DNA of 64,000 bases from Neodiprion pinetum (GCF_021155775.2 NC_060237.1:24945778-25009777), one strand, 5' to 3'. Counted from the stretch's first letter, positions 34,490-48,913 are shown. Notes: generated by a model not told the origin, from the letters alone. Program-made: numbers and translations.

Positions 34490-34493
<4 letters not shown>

Positions 34494-35301
34494 CGCTCTC
34501 TTTCGCACTTCCTGCTTTTTGACCAAGATTACATCTTCTTACGCCCACGCGTCGGGTATAAGAATAAAACTTGGATAAATTTTAAACGTTGACTTAAATC
34601 AGAGACATCGGAATAAAAGCGATCTGTTTGCAAATGGGTCGTAAACGTAAAACCCAACAGCTGTCGAAGGAAAATAAACTCTAAATTTATCCCTGACTCC
34701 CATGGCGTGCAGTGATTACTGACAACGGGTATCTTCTTGGGCGCGACTGGAGAATTTTCTCCTAACAAAATGCACATACCGAGATTCAGGGGAGGCGTGC
34801 GAATACTCCGACTCGTTAACATCAACCGGCTTCGGACGCGTAGGCTGGCGATTTCCGTTTTATTCTACACAATCGTCGTTTGTTGCCCATCAAAACATCG
34901 TTTTCTCAAAATTACCGGTGGGCCTTACAGACCCGAACAGTTACGCAACAATAAAAGTCAGTCACGACCATTCATATGTATATCAGAAAAATTTCATTGC
35001 TCGACAGTCGACCAGTAAATCAACATCAGGGAAAGCGTCGTACCTGTCCCATTGGTTAGTTAACTGCAACCAGGAACAATATCGCCGTATATCATTTCAG
35101 TGCTTTTCGATGTACATCTGTGCAATATCCCATCCCACGCAGTTGCACTTGGTCGTTGTTGTGTATTAAAAACATGAACCGTAAGACACGCTCGCAACTC
35201 GTTGCAGAATGCATAACGCATATAACACAGCAACAGCGGCCTCGCAACGCGTTCGGGTGATCAGGCAGCTCGACGAAGAGACGTCGACGTGACGGTGCGG
35301 C

Positions 35302-35326
35302 AGTGGTAGTAGTGGTGGTGGTGGTA
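35302..35326. repeat. GTG/GTA-rich trinucleotide tract
   Basis: Imperfect GTGGTAGTAGTGGTGGTG-type repeat. Confidence 0.85.
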
Positions 35327-38300
35327 GCACCGAGGTGACGACGAAGAGGACGGTGGTGGAAGGTGGTGTCGCCGTTTGGAAGACTGCCAGAATCACCCAC
35401 TCGCCACGCATACCATGTCGATAAATAATCGAAGATACACCTTGCCAAAAACTTCCAAATTTCAGTGAATGTAGTCGCGGCGACGATGATCTAAAAAATA
35501 AACCAAACCGCCGTTCGAGGGAGGCGACGTCGTTTATTCGTGACCGTTTCACCACGTCACCGAGCCGGAGTTGCACGCGCGCAGCTGCAGCGGTCGGAAT
35601 ATTTTCTTTTCGCGATTTAGCGAGATCGCTTCGCGACGTCGGGGAATAGAAACGTCATAAAATAAGTGACTCAACATCTCGCAGTACGGAACAACGCTGC
35701 TCTCCAATTCGCGATCTAATTTCGCTTGAACACGTATAACAACATTCTTGTAACCGCGTGCATGTTTCGGCACTGCGGTTATCCGCACGGAATTCGACAA
35801 GTATGCTGACTCATGCAAATTATGTACCAGAGAAGGGGGCTTCGAAAACATTTCTGATAAAAGACTATAACCTCCTGACGTTTTTAGGTGTAGACGCTAT
35901 ATGTATATGTATATATATTAAGATATTTTTCAAATTAGATTATTTTTTCACCCACGCGCCTATAGAGAGATACATTGACGCATCACGCCGCTTATGCTCG
36001 AAAATACGCGTTGCGTATCCGCCCATCGATCCCCTACCAATACCAACACTGGACAGAAAAACTAATGCTCTGATATTTAGGTGAATGGGCTAAGAACGAC
36101 TTTGATCGATTGGTAATACCTCGTTAATTTGTGATCCCTGTCAAGCGTATTCATTCTCGTCACACGTATTCTACCAGCAGCCACCTATTTCGTGACTCTG
36201 CATTTTCAGCCTATAGACAATCTTCTTTCTTGATGCACGGCTGAACCAAATCAGGGATTAAAAGCTCGGAGTCCGTTGGAAATGCCGTTGTTTAAACGAG
36301 GCGGGAATCACGAACATTACATCCGTCGGTCTGCGGAGTTCGAGCACACATGCCGAGATTCGTCGATTCCAACCTGCCTCCGCTAATTTCATGAAAACTC
36401 CGGTGACCTCGAAATGAAATGATACGAGAGAGACACTCGGTTGAGACTCAGCAGACCGCGGCCCGCAGAGGGAGAAGGAGCTCATCCTTGTTTACGATCG
36501 CGAGGCAGGGTGCCTCCTGGGGCTTGGCTCTAAACAGTGAATCAAACCCATGGTTCACTGATATCGTAAACGAACCCGATCGCGCCTCAGAAATTTGTTT
36601 GCTTTACCCCAACCAATGCCAGGGTGAACGTGGCAGGCGGTTGTTGCAGCGTTATCCCAGCGCAGCCGTTTCGGATCGAGCTGCTCCGTTGCATCGCCGG
36701 AGGTCCGAGTCTTTTTTGGCAGGTGCGAATTTCAACCGAGGGAATTACGGAGCGTAAGACTTATTATGCTTCGAGCGCTGGATTATTTGTGGCCTTACTG
36801 CGTCCTCGGACAAAGTTGCGTTCAGCTGTTCTCCGGGCGGCAATGCTTGCCAAACGAAATAATAAACGCGTTACTGCATCGCTAGATGATGATAAAGTCC
36901 AACACGCTAATGGACGTTGCACGAGCAGCTTCGCTTCCCAAGAGATTCGCCACCATTGCCTAGAGCCTCGAGTCGAGGTGGAGTTCTGGCCTGGCCATCG
37001 AACCCCCGTGGTTTTCAACCCTTCCGACTGCCAATGCGGCTACGAGCGATCGTTGCGTTGACCAAGATCGGTTATTGTCGAAGTTTCAACGTTTCATTGC
37101 CTGGAATTTACGTCCTCAATTTTCTCTCACATTCAAAGTGTTTCGCCGCGCGTTTATTTGCGCCCAAGACTGACCGGGCTCCTAGGTACATACATATAAC
37201 GGCTGATGCCTAACGCGTAGTGGAATTGCGTGAAGTAGATTTTGGAACGTCTGATGTGCTCCGTTAGTGGGACGTGACCGTGTGATGTATGGCAAAGAGC
37301 GGCCGCAAGGCGGAAGTCAGGTGCTTCTGACGACCGCGCGTGCGCACGTGCAGTGATTTTCGGAAGCGGAAATGTAACGCGCTCGAGAATGGTATAATTT
37401 TCTAGTTTTTATCGACCATTGATAATCGCCTAACGTCTAGTTTTTCTCACAATTTTTAAAGATACTCTTCCAGCCGTTATAGTCTGACCCGATATTTGGA
37501 CTTACTACTGTAATTCCCTGTACAGCGCGTAACGATGACGGAAAGTTTTATTTAAATCGAAGCTTGCTAGAATTCTAATAGGCGCGTTTTATCTTTCTCC
37601 TTTCGGACTCCGCGGATGATCCTAATCCCTTTTTTGAAAAGAATTTTAACCAATCTCAGCGAGTTAGATAATAAAATATAGTACACTTCTCTACGGATTT
37701 CAAGTTGTCATTCGAGTTAGGCAACGCCTCCGATGCGTCTGACGCTAGTAAAATCCGCCATTCCTACCGACGTCACGGAGGACTGATTGTTTTCAAGTCA
37801 ATCATCCCGCTAAATTTAATCCCTGGCTCGATCGCGATGTAATTCCTCTGTGAGTACGGTCGCCGTTTCATTCTCGGGCCAGATTAACGATAAATGACTG
37901 ATTCACACACTCTTTTTGCAGTTTTTTCTTTCCGATCGGCAGGGTGTTTGAATATTCTAGTTTTGACAACCGCGGTACGGAAGTAGGATCTCTGCGGTCT
38001 AAGCGACAACATCTAACATCGGGAACATTAAACGGTGAAAATGTGTTTGCGTGGCTGTTTACCTTGTGGTGAATTTGCTAGCTCGATGTAATACAGGTAC
38101 CACATCCGGTGACGATGTGTCGACGACGGTTCGGTAAAGTAAAATCACTTGAAGTTGAAAGCATCTGGATCGTCTATTTCGAAAGCTTGCAAGGATAATA
38201 ACTTGATTAATTACTTACGAGCACCTTTTCCCGCTTCCGTGACTAATTGCTAGTTTCCTACACGAGCGCGCGATCGCTGCAGGCCAGCCAACTTGTATAA

Positions 38301-39212
38301 AGTGTTCCTTAGTTGATACGAAGTGCGCGGTGCGCCGATATTAAAGTCGGAAGCGTGATTTACTGATTCCGTACGTTGGTATGGTTTGAGCTAACCGAGA
38401 AAGCCGAGTCTTCCGAGGTTAAAACACTCCAGTTTAACTTTTAACTGCTTTGCTTGTAGTTAAAGTCTTGCAGTTTAGTCACGCGCCGTCAACCGCGATC
38501 CCCTGCTTTTCTCCCGCCGCCGCGACGTTGCGCAAACGCGTAAGTAGCTTTTTTCAAGGAAATCCCTAAACAATTCCGGGAACGGAAAAACCCCGACTCG
38601 CAAAATGAAAGAACTTTGCGGTGCGTTCTGGACATTTTGCACAAGCGGCAGTGAATTCCCGCGTTTGTTCCTCGCTCCGAATTCCAGAGTCGCTCAGCTA
38701 CGTTTGTCAGATATTATTAAACCACGTTCATGTTCGGAGACAATACCAAAGCGCAGGTTTCCGGGTCGGGATGAGCGAAAACGTCGGGATGTCGGGCCGC
38801 TGGGACAGACGAGATATGAGGTATGACACCGTCTGCTTTTGCCGTTGGCTCAGTTTCTGGGAAGAGGTTAGCGACGGGGTGTGCCGTTGTTGTCCTTAAT
38901 GAGTGGAACTCAAGTCCGTCTCGACTTGATCCTCTTTACCACTTTCTGTCATCTTCGTCTCGACGTTGAGCAACCCGACGCTATTGACTACCACCAACGC
39001 TGCAGTGACCTGGATACAACCCAACCATTACACGGAACCGAGTACAGTGGTACACCTAGTATATTTTATTAAGTCGCTTTAGACTTCGCTTTTCAGTCTC
39101 TTTGATAAACCTCATTCTCTCATGATTTCTTACTCTACCCTAAAGCTCCAGATGCTTCGGCGCCCGTTTCTCAAATTCGATACGTTTCTCCAACGATTTG
39201 TTACGCGCTACA

Positions 39213-39226
39213 TTTTTTTTTTTTTT
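39213..39226. repeat. T14 homopolymer
   Basis: Fourteen consecutive T. Confidence 0.95.
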
Positions 39227-40238
39227 ACTTATCTTTAACGTTGAAACAGATGTCCTGGTGAATCGCGTAATCGTGATCAAAATCAGGCAACGAAGATCCG
39301 ATGATCGTTTAATTCTCACGATTAGTTCAAAGAATGCCGCTCCAACGAGGTAAAGCAATACGTTTCTGGTCTCGGCAAAGTTGCAATTTTATTGGAGGGT
39401 CTGATTTAGAGTTCATGAGACGAGATTTTCATTTTTTTACAAACTGAAAGTCTATTTGCCTCTGAGGTTCGAGCTGTCAGCCAGCTGTTGCGCAATACGC
39501 GTTGAGGATTACTCTCAAAGATATTAGTTCGATGTTTACAAAACGAATCTTGGGATATTTTCTACGAATATCACGAGAAGGAGTTGTTGCCCGCTGTAGA
39601 TGTTCGTTTTTTAAAAATCCCTCGCCAGCTGCCAAAGTAAATACGACAAACAACAATACCTCCCGTTGCATGTTACAATATTTGCTTATCTGATACTTCA
39701 ATGCAATTTGTTTCCAAAAAATTGCTCATCACTCACGAGGTGCGAAATTTTCTTTCTGGAAAATAAACCATTTGCTAAGCTTATATTTTTTTTCTCTCGA
39801 ACAAAGATCAATTCGAATTCAAATTCTGATCATTCTGGTAGGATTCCCTCTGTGGAAAGGATCTTTTCATAATCGCAATGCTGCGAAGGCTTGCATATTT
39901 CAAACTGAGACTCGCACAACGAAATCCGTGCTCGTATTTGGACGGCGCTGGCAGACTGGCAAAGCGGAGCAAAGCTAAGGCAAAGCAAAGCATCAAGGCA
40001 TTAGCACTCCCCTTGTCCTTGCGCTATGGGTATTTTCGTCCAGAGTTTTAGCTAGTAATGGCTCTCCCCTCCGTCATTCCCGACATGGCCAGACGCGCGC
40101 CATGCTATGTAAAGCGCCTTGTTCTGCACTAACTTCAACTCCAACTCCGAGTGTGACTGCAACTACGAGTCTACTTAGTCGACTCTGCCCAACGCGGGCT
40201 AACTTGCCCGATGCTTTTTTAGCTCCGCGAGTTTTTGG

Positions 40239-40253
40239 TTTTTTTTTTTTTTT
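40239..40253. repeat. T15 homopolymer
   Basis: Fifteen consecutive T. Confidence 0.95.
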
Positions 40254-40312
40254 ACTCCATCTTTTCTCGGTAGAAGCGCCACTGAAATTATTCGCATAGC
40301 GAAGGCCGTCCG

Positions 40313-40330
40313 CATCTGTTTCAACAGATG
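40313..40330. repeat. Short perfect hairpin CATCTGTT/AACAGATG
   Basis: An 8-bp stem with a 2-nt spacer. Each arm holds an E-box half pair (CATCTG / CAGATG). More likely a paired site than a folding hairpin, because the loop is too tight. Confidence 0.8.
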
Positions 40331-43300
40331 GTAAAAATTAAAACATTTGGGTAACGAAGCGTGAGCTAAAAGAGGAATAAATGATGTATGAATTTGAAAA
40401 TATGCAGCAATTTGCCCCCCGTTGCCGGTTGATTGATACTTCTAAGCATACGGACGAATAAATATTATCTCGCGGAAAGCTTCGGTCGACTCAGGTACGC
40501 GTGAGAAAATTCGACGGGGCTTCCGCGAATTCTCTGCATCGCCTGAGTGAAAGAAAAAGGAAAATGTTGATCCAAGAGGTTTAGCTGCAGTTATCGTTTT
40601 TGGGAAACTACTTTGCGATCGGATCGGTCCTCCGATCAAGCCAAGGTCTCGGAGCGCCTTGTTCGGTGCTGATGGAATTTCCCCTTAAAATATTTGGCAT
40701 AGATTGCTTTCAGCCGAGGTCGATTTCCATTGAGCCGCGGTGTCGAATGTGAGACGATAAATTTCAATTTTATGTATCCGAAACATATGCTTGCGGGGCC
40801 GTAAAGCTTGCTAGGAGAGAAAACAAAGTATGGTAGATTTACCAACAGATTTAATAAGGTTACGCAATCGCCGTAACGCCACTCGGCTTCGCCTCTAAAG
40901 CACCGCGGCCATCAGGCCTTGGACGGAGTAGGTGAGGGCTTTATTGCAGTCAACGCTTCTCGTCCATTCGACGTCTAAAATCTGCATAGGACAATCGACT
41001 TCGTCACTTCGGCGCAACTCTCATCCCGCCGTTTCATTTCGTCTCGTTACTCGCGGCCAAAATCGCATCTGCGAAACAGCGCGGACCAGGTCGAATACCG
41101 CGGCCGAATTCTGCACCGGTCAGCTACATTGTAAGCGTGTGCAAATGCTATCCCCGTTGAATCAGCCTCTCAGCCACCGGAAAACGGCCACGTGGATTTC
41201 GCAATAAAGTTTGCACCACGAGTGCTGCAGTTGGCGTAAGAATCTCGGAGCTTCGGGAACCCGCCAAACATTCGCATGTAATCCCGAATTGCACGCAATA
41301 CGAACAGAGAGGCAAATTGACGCGGAACAGAAATACGCAGGGTGCGGACGAAGGCGGCTGAAGGAGAGAATCTTGCCGAATATCACCGAGAGCAACGATC
41401 CATCCGCGAGATAGTTAGTCAATAATTTGTCAATGAAAGCAGCGGTGGCGGCTCGTGGACCGCTTAGCGGGTTTTCTGCTAGGCCAGGACGCCCTCTCCG
41501 TCATCGGCTGGCACTCCTCCACGTCTCTCTCGGCTCCCAGCTTCAATTCCGTGAGTCAGCCCGCGATCTCTTGGACGTTTAATACCTACGCTACCTTGCC
41601 GCCGGCTCTCGGATACTTCCAGAGATATTTATTTTGTTTATTAAGCCGTCTTCGTAGTCTAGATTCTCTCCAACTTCCCGAGAGAGTCGTCTACCAACTA
41701 TCGTTCCTCCGCCGTGGCCAATCCGTCACACCCTTGCGTCATTACCGCCCGGCTAATTCACTCGCATCTGGGTTACAGTCACAGTCACAGCCGGTTCTTC
41801 GTCGCTTATTATCGACGAGGAACGTTAACCCGAAGAATTCCACCGCGTATCGCGCAATCGCCGCGTGTGCAAACCGGGGAGGAAATAAAAAATGGTAGAA
41901 GGTGATCACCCTCGTCGCCTGCATACATTTCATCGCAAACGGCCCAATAACTTCTCCTCGGAGGTGGCGGCCCGCCTGCAACGTTTCGCGTACGCACAAC
42001 CCGCGACGCAGACGCACTCGATGCTCGTATCGTCTTTATATCTCCAGTTTATACATACATATTTTTATATCAGAAGGTATACTAAGTGCGTCGTGGGATA
42101 CGACTGGGACATTGGGACGCGGTTTGGTATTTTCGTGCGAGTGCAGCGAACGCGACTCGACTCGGCGTAGTTTCTTCTCTTTTTCCTCGGCCTGTTTTTT
42201 ACCCGCGGAAGCTTTGCAGCTGCCGGCAGTAAGCTTTCATTCTTGGTTTTGACACCTTTTTACCTTTTTTAAAGCCTCCCGACTTACTTCGACTCCGTTG
42301 CTTCTATTTCTCTTTCGGTTTTTATCACCTAAATCGTTTCCTCTTCAATGATATTACCCACATGCGAATGAATGGATCATCACGTCGTCCGGATTGTTTC
42401 TAACATTCTGCGAAGGTACGGCTGGTCGCAACTTCGTGACGATTCGATTAGTGCCGTACTCGGCCTATTAATAATATCGGTGGAACGTGTAACAAGCCAC
42501 TTGCCCGCTTGTTTCGAGGCTCAGTGATTTAGAAGCTTCCGCTAAACGGTTTCGCCTGATAAATTGGGAAATAAGAGTCAACCGAAATAACGCTTAGTTT
42601 TATTTTTAGGAGTGCGTACCTACAACGCCTCGACGCACTAACGCACTCCCTGCTATATGAGATCCCGAGGCGTACAGTGTATACCTATCCAGGGTTATAA
42701 CCAGACAGAATGAAGGATCGGTTTTTTCCGTTCATCTCAAAATACTAATGCATCGGTGCGTATCCTACCCTCTCTGGCCGTTTTGAGAGCTCCGTGAATA
42801 ATTATTCTTTCGATCTATATTCGGTTTATATTCAAGTTGAACGACCCCGAAAGCCGTCCGGGCTGCTGCTTTAACCAAGTTGAGTATATTGCCCGAAATA
42901 GGGCTGCCTTTTCACCGTGCAGCATCCATGCCGGCACCGTGCTTGTGTTGATTTCATAAAACTGTCGGCAGTCTTCATTTGCGCCCTAAACAGAAAACCA
43001 ACGAACTCGAGATCGGTCAGTGCCTCCGTACACCTTCTCTGAAAGCTTGAAACCTAAATAAACCACCCTCCCTGGGAATCGGAACTTATCAAGGGACCGC
43101 TACCACTTCCAAATTCCATCGCCCCGAAGGTTGCTGTTATTACAATCCAAACTGTCTAACGGGGATCTGCAGGAAGCGTAGAATTAGTCCGGAACTTTCC
43201 GGTGCCCGTGTCGTAACAAATCGCAGGCGGAGGAAATGTTCGAACAGGATTTCCTCTTATTCGACCTATTTATTTGCTGTGCAGGAATATTCATAGAACA

Positions 43301-43884
43301 ACGATAGAAGAACGGTTTCTTTGAAAAATGTGTTAATCCCATACGATCGCGAATAGTTCGCGTCGTCATTTTTTCTGCAATCACTGTTTTCAATATTTGC
43401 ACAGAGCGTTTACTGCGCTTCGGTGCTACCATTTTCGGCGGACTTTGAATATTTTTTTCTCAGAATCGCACAAGCCGCAGCAAAAGTTCGCATACTCCGG
43501 GCGAAATATGTCCTCTGCATCCGTAACACGCCGCCCATCCCGAGGTCAAGATCCGTTCCGAGATAAAAATCATGGCAAATACACGGCGTGACGAGAATCT
43601 CGAAGTTTGGTCGCTGAGGCGCGGGGCCTGCATTTCTCAAATATACCGGATCCCATTCCCTAAAGAAGACTAGGAAGAAGAGGAGTAGGAAAAAGACCCG
43701 TCGCCGAGGAGCGAGTGTGCGTGGCTTCGTTGGCTTCGTTTCGTCAGCACGTGCTCACCGATTGCCGTTTCTTGATGCTCGAAGCTCGAGGCTCGGTTCT
43801 CGGTGCCTGGTGCTGGTTGCCTGCTCCGTTAGGCTAAGTTGGGCGAGCTATTTGCGTCTTGACTTCTCTGCCCCCCTCGTCACT

Positions 43885-43903
43885 CCCCCCCCCCCCCCCC
43901 CCC
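43885..43903. repeat. C19 homopolymer
   Basis: Nineteen consecutive C, with a C6 run just upstream (43871-43876). Read through in a chance 188-codon frame (43717-44283) it becomes a proline run. Length should be treated as uncertain because homopolymers this long are often miscalled. Confidence 0.95.
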
Positions 43904-46900
43904 ATCCACCCGACAAACCCCCTGCGCCCTCGGCAATATCCTCGGACGATCCGCACGTACGCCTATTGGTACACGTACTCACCGTTTCGCATCACGCGTC
44001 CATCGCGCCCTCGGCAACGGGGTCGAACTTATTGTTAACCCCGATATATTTCACGCCTTCGATAGCTACGGATTGTCTCGCAAATTTTCAACACGACCTA
44101 CCCCCGAATTCTAACTTATTCACGCCACGCGGAGAAGCCTCTGGTCACTTTTTTTCCTTCTCTCAAACGCGCTGTTTTCTGCTCTCACATATTTGGTTTT
44201 ATCGTTACCTTCGGAGAGACCGGCGAAAAGGTCCGTCTCGACTGAGAATTGTTAGGGATAGAGAATGGACTCCGAGGGATTGAGAGTTTGCCGCAGAGGC
44301 TAACATATTATGATAAGCCACAGGAGCGGTGGCAACCCCTTTTGTTATTGTCTTTTTAATTTTCTATCATACGAAAGAAATGATCAACGGTAAAGGGAAT
44401 ATTTTACAACACAATTGAACCTCTATTTCCGGTTGCACGTAGGAACAGTATGGACATTTTGTAAAACCGTTCGCTCCGGAGCGCATCTGTTCCGCGTAAA
44501 TCAGCTGATTTCTTTCGTAGGTCAATGTACAACAGTGGATGATGTAAATTCCCAACTTCGCACGATTACCGCTTCGGTCGAATGTTTTCGCAGCTTTAGC
44601 TTCCAGGCGTTGAAGTATAATCGTCGAGGAAAAAAGATTCCTCGCATCCATATCGAGGCTCGTTTCGGGCGTTGAATGATTCGGAAGCGAAGCTCGAAAT
44701 GACGCAAAAGCTGAGCGGATTCACCGAGACATTTGGGTTATTAGGACTGCTGCATTGGTGGATATATTTGGTCTAGTGTCTGCGTAAAGTCTTATACAGT
44801 GTCCGGAGGTTAACGAACTTCGGACCACATAGCGCCGGGTAGTTACATCGGTATACGCGATTTTGTTTCCCTCTTACCCTGTAGATTTTTTAGGGGCTTG
44901 ATTAGTCGCCTCTTCCCTACTTGCCGCATCGAGGAAAACCTTCGGCCATTCGATTTGTGTGTAAACTGTTATTTCCCTGAAGTGATTTCGTCTCTCGCCA
45001 ACGCGCCGCATCGCAGCTGCGTCACATACGTGGGGAACGTTATTACGCTTAGGTATTGCTGGACGATTCTTCTCGATCGTCACTTTTAATTACTTTTATG
45101 TCAGGCACAAAAATTTCTTCGCAACGGCATCGCGGCCGCGCGTGTATTCGTGCGCGGGTATAATTATTCGCCCGAGAAATCCCCGGATAGCGGCGGCGTC
45201 GCCCAATCCCCGTGATACTTACCTGCAGCATGCCTCCACCACCTTCGAATCTTCAAATTATTATTCCTTTCGACGCGTCGTTATCTTTCGAAGTTTATCC
45301 CCACGGACGAATAACCAGCCGTACGTCCACCTTTCTCTTTGCATCTTTCTCTCTTTCCATTGTCCGTTCCTTAATAATTATTATCGGCACAGCGGGTGAC
45401 GTCGGGATTCTTTCCTTCGGCGAAAGCTGCTGTGCCCGGACGACCGTATAACGTATAACACCGTCTCTGTAACACAAAGATGAGACTCGGCGATCGTCGG
45501 CCCCACCCAAATCAGAGAACCTGAATTATAACTCAACGACAACCGTCTCTAAGAAGGAACGCAAAGCTGAATGAGGGATAATAAAAAATAAACGGAGAAT
45601 TAATGAAAAGGATGCAATTATTGAAATCACAATTTTATACCCGATTTCACATTTCTTTTTTTTTTTTTTTTTATTTTAAATAATCTTTTAACGCGATACG
45701 TACCTCGTAGAAAGATAAACTTACGATACAACTAATTTCGATTCAAATCGAATAATACCTATCGCTTGGGTGGATAAAAATAAAAAAAAACGTTCAATCA
45801 GCTTGACTGCCAATTATTAGTAAGATAAAAAAAAATGTGTGTCATTTTTTTCCAATATTCACAATTGCTTCAAATATTATACCAATACTACGGTACGTTG
45901 CTATTACGGTCCAAATATTGTCCGGCATTATCTGCAATTATGTATATACCTTGTATTCGTACAACCGACTCGAACGAATTGCTTGGCAGCCTTATTGTCT
46001 GCGGTGGACGTCGCCAGCAAATTAATGCCTTTGTTTGTTGGAATACATTTTAGCCAATTAAGAAGGACATTAGAGGCAAGTCTACGGCTATAACGCAGGT
46101 TGTTGTTAAGAAGGCTCGACGAAACTTGGCCGTGTTCGTGTAATCTCTGTGCGCCTGTGTGTGTAAACTCGCCTGCGTTGCAATCAGTTGAACAAATATT
46201 CCCTTCGGAATTATTCTAATTTTTCAATCTGTCTTACTTTTCACCTCGCGACTTTTATAATATTATTTTCCTGCCTCGTTACTTATCAATTATTATATTA
46301 TCTTTTATTCAACGTAGGCATTACTTTCGGCATAGGTATAGGTATTTGATTGATCGAGGGTGTCACGGCTGACTTAAAACACCCGTACGTCAAAATTAAT
46401 ACCAAATATTATTCTTGCCTTTGAAAATAAAAGTGCAGGTGAAATATCTTTTCGACCATTCGGGTTTTATATCAAATTTTACGTACGGTGTAATCTTTGC
46501 TCGTACCGTTCGAGCAATGAAAAGTATGCTCAAAAAATAACGGAACACTGTGTAGCCGAATCTGTTCAAAGTTAGAATGAAACGTTGGCTGCGGGTATTG
46601 AAAAATTTCTCGTACGATTGCAAGTAGATGAAGAAGAAAAAGCGAGAAGACGGGAAAAACCTGACGCGTGGCAAAAACAGGGGCTAAACACAAATCATTT
46701 TCGCGTGTCAGGTGTGAAATCGCATAGAACTGAAACAAGTACCGTGGCGGAGTGATGAAGCGTTATTGCCACACCCGTTCGTTTTTACGTATAACTTGCG
46801 AATTTTTTTTTCCCCAGTGTAACGCGCGTTGAACCTTCTTCTTTTTCCTTTATTATTTCAACGTAAACGTGGAGTATTCCGGCGATTATACCGCGTCCCG

Positions 46901-48480
46901 AGATAAACGACGATGCTCAAATAATCGAGGACCGACATTTTTTCCTTTCTGTATACGCGCGTTTGAACGTTCCTGTGTTATACAGCGTGAAAAATAATTG
47001 CCAATCTTTTTATGGGTGATATAGCGTAATTATAACAACGGATTATTTCCTCATTGCAGTACGGCTTTGGTACATCGTAAAGTGGCTATACTTCGCGTAC
47101 GAAATTGGACGTCGTTGAGTCATGGGAATTTTTATAAATATAACATCGAGCTCTCCACCGAGTCTTGTGACGTATCGCCGATATTTTTCACTTTTTCTTA
47201 TATTTATCCTCACGCTTTTTTCCTTGTAAATTTAACCAACCCCGACGACACAATTCGGGGTCTAGTATTTCTGGTCAGAGTACATCATACCTATGTATGC
47301 ATCGGTTTAAATAAAGAATAAAGAGGATGCTCTTATTCCGAAGACAGGAGGAGAATATATTTTTAAAGTACAGCCGCGACCAGGTGCCTGGGTCCTGTCA
47401 AAATATGCCAGACCGTAACAAGAAAGTCATATTTCAAATTGCATCATGCCGTCGAATATTGCAGCGCGTAACGCGTTACTTATATTCAACCGTCCTCGGC
47501 TTACGCGGTGCGGGACAGAACCGCGGGAGCGTGTAAAAACTCTTTGGACCTTTCGCTCGAGACTGCCAAAACTACCGTACTCTTTTCATCCCTGACGGCC
47601 GGTACTCGCCGAGCGAACGTCCGCTGCTCCTTACTTATTCTTATTCTTCTTTTTATCTTTCTTCTTTATTTTTTCCTTCTTCCCCCTTTTTCTTTTACAA
47701 CCGTGAAGCGAGTACCTGCTCTTTACAACGTGATTTATCGTACGGGACTCGGTGATACAAGCAACATACTCGCCAAATTGAAACTCGTATCTCGAGTAGG
47801 CATTCGATTCCTTCGACATTTTTCTCCCGATCCGTTTTATATGTACATGTATACTCGGCGTATGTTCGATCTTTAGTAAAATCGAAACGATGCACCGAGT
47901 TACACGACGACCGATTTGTTGAAAAATCTTTGAACGTGAATTACGGTCAGCGCGTATCACCAGCGTCAGTATCGTGGGGCGTGTTTCTCAAGTGAAAATA
48001 AAGTGTAGAAAAGTGTAAAAAATAAACCGTACGCGTACAACGAAGAAAGATTACGCATTAGTTGCGAATTTTGGTAATTCGTGTACGTCCTAATCGTGCC
48101 GAACGGTGAAATCAGATCGCTTGAAAAAAAAGAGAGAAAAAACATCAGGCAAAGGAAAAATCTAAGTAAAAGAGAAAAAAAAGGTAAAAATTCCAAAGCC
48201 AATTAAGATTTTTTACGAGCGATCTAAATCGACCAACGACGGAGGAGCTAACAAGCCATCTCCCTGCCTCCGCCCCCGCCCACCGCCGCCCACGGGCGTC
48301 TTGACAGACGGTTGAAATAAAAAGCATTAAAGATCGTACACAAAATACGCACGCCCTGCCGCTCTAGGACGGAAATAGAAGATGTCACCCAGTTCCGAGA
48401 GCGGACCATTATTTTGTAAGGATCGAAAGTCACACTGGAAGATTCTACTGACTGGAGCTTTATATTAACATCCCTCGGAT
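43904..48480. other. Non-coding stretch, no supportable gene
   Basis: The central part (about 45.6-47.1 kb) is AT-rich with T17 at 45656-45672. Several overlapping short frames at 45835-46093 all share one AT-rich start and have no motif. Frames at 47508-47876 (plus) and 47960-47631 (minus) include low-complexity Leu/Phe or Lys runs. Nothing else is visible. Confidence 0.6.
45656..45672. repeat. T17 homopolymer
   Basis: Seventeen consecutive T, the longest T run in the window. Confidence 0.95.
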
Positions 48481-48488
48481 ACGGATAG

Positions 48489-48502
48489 GAGAGAGAGAGA
48501 GA
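48489..48502. repeat. (GA)7 run
   Basis: A GAGAG-type run directly upstream of the inverted-repeat cluster at 48.58-49.05 kb. Confidence 0.95.
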
Positions 48503-48582
48503 CCGACAGTACGAGATCCAGGGCCGTTCGTATCGAGAAATTTAACTGCCCTCGGGAAAGAGTCGATCCTTTAAATTACGGC

Positions 48583-48617
48583 CTCTCGGCTGTCAGCTAC
48601 GATTTCGAAGCCGAGAG
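48583..48617. repeat. Perfect 9-bp inverted repeat
   Basis: CTCTCGGCT (48583-48591) and AGCCGAGAG (48609-48617) are reverse complements 17 nt apart. The overlapping TCGAAGCCGAG (48605-48615) recurs as a direct repeat at 48715-48725. Confidence 0.85.
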
Positions 48618-48865
48618 CACCGGGCGGAAGTTGACAAATTTTTTCACGTCACGAAGTCTCGGCGAGGAGTCTCCCGAATTCACTTCAAGTCCACGTCGAC
48701 TCGTTCAAAGCTACTCGAAGCCGAGTATAAACCGTTGCGGAGCCTCCTTTCTCGAACACTTATGAAACAAGTCGACGATGTAAAATCGATTTTTACTTCT
48801 TATTTTACCTACGATTATGAAAGAATTTGAAATAGTTTTAAATCGCCGTTAAACCACTCCTCGAT

Positions 48866-48913
48866 CCATGGGAATTATCACGATCGGCTACTCGAGGATC
48901 GACTTTCCCATGG
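48866..48913. repeat. Perfect 9-bp inverted repeat CCATGGGAA/TTCCCATGG
   Basis: Arms at 48866-48874 and 48905-48913, part of a local cluster of inverted repeats. Confidence 0.85.

Larger units (their letters stand above)
34490..43884. other. Non-coding stretch, no supportable gene
   Basis: Structure is limited to a GTG-rich tract (35302-35326), T14 at 39213-39226, T15 at 40239-40253 and an 8-bp hairpin at 40313-40330. GC-rich chance frames cluster at 36.4-37.2 kb (112-145 codons in overlapping frames) and 41.4-42.3 kb (116-147 codons), none with a recognisable motif. Donor-like GTAAGT near 38.54 kb and GTGAGT near 37.85 kb and 41.55 kb follow short open stretches, but acceptors are weak. Confidence 0.6.

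Noticed and set aside
34634..34684. 16-codon lysine-rich ORF (MGRKRKTQQLSKENKL)
   Set aside because: Far too short to be distinguished from chance without conservation or ribosome data.
35418..35432. 15-mer TCGATAAATAATCGA shared with the DRE cluster at 61985-61999
   Set aside because: A few shared 15-mers are expected by chance in 64 kb; flanks do not extend the match convincingly.
36419..37213. Overlapping frames of 98-145 codons
   Set aside because: GC-rich chance frames in several phases with no motif and no consistent splice sites.
38846..38905. A-box-like TGGCTCAGTTTCTGG
   Set aside because: No B box in the next 30-60 bases; the nearest GGAACTCAAGTCC does not match and no cloverleaf can be formed.
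43717..44283. 188-codon plus frame with a proline run
   Set aside because: The frame passes through the C19 homopolymer, whose length is unreliable, and the product has no recognisable domain.
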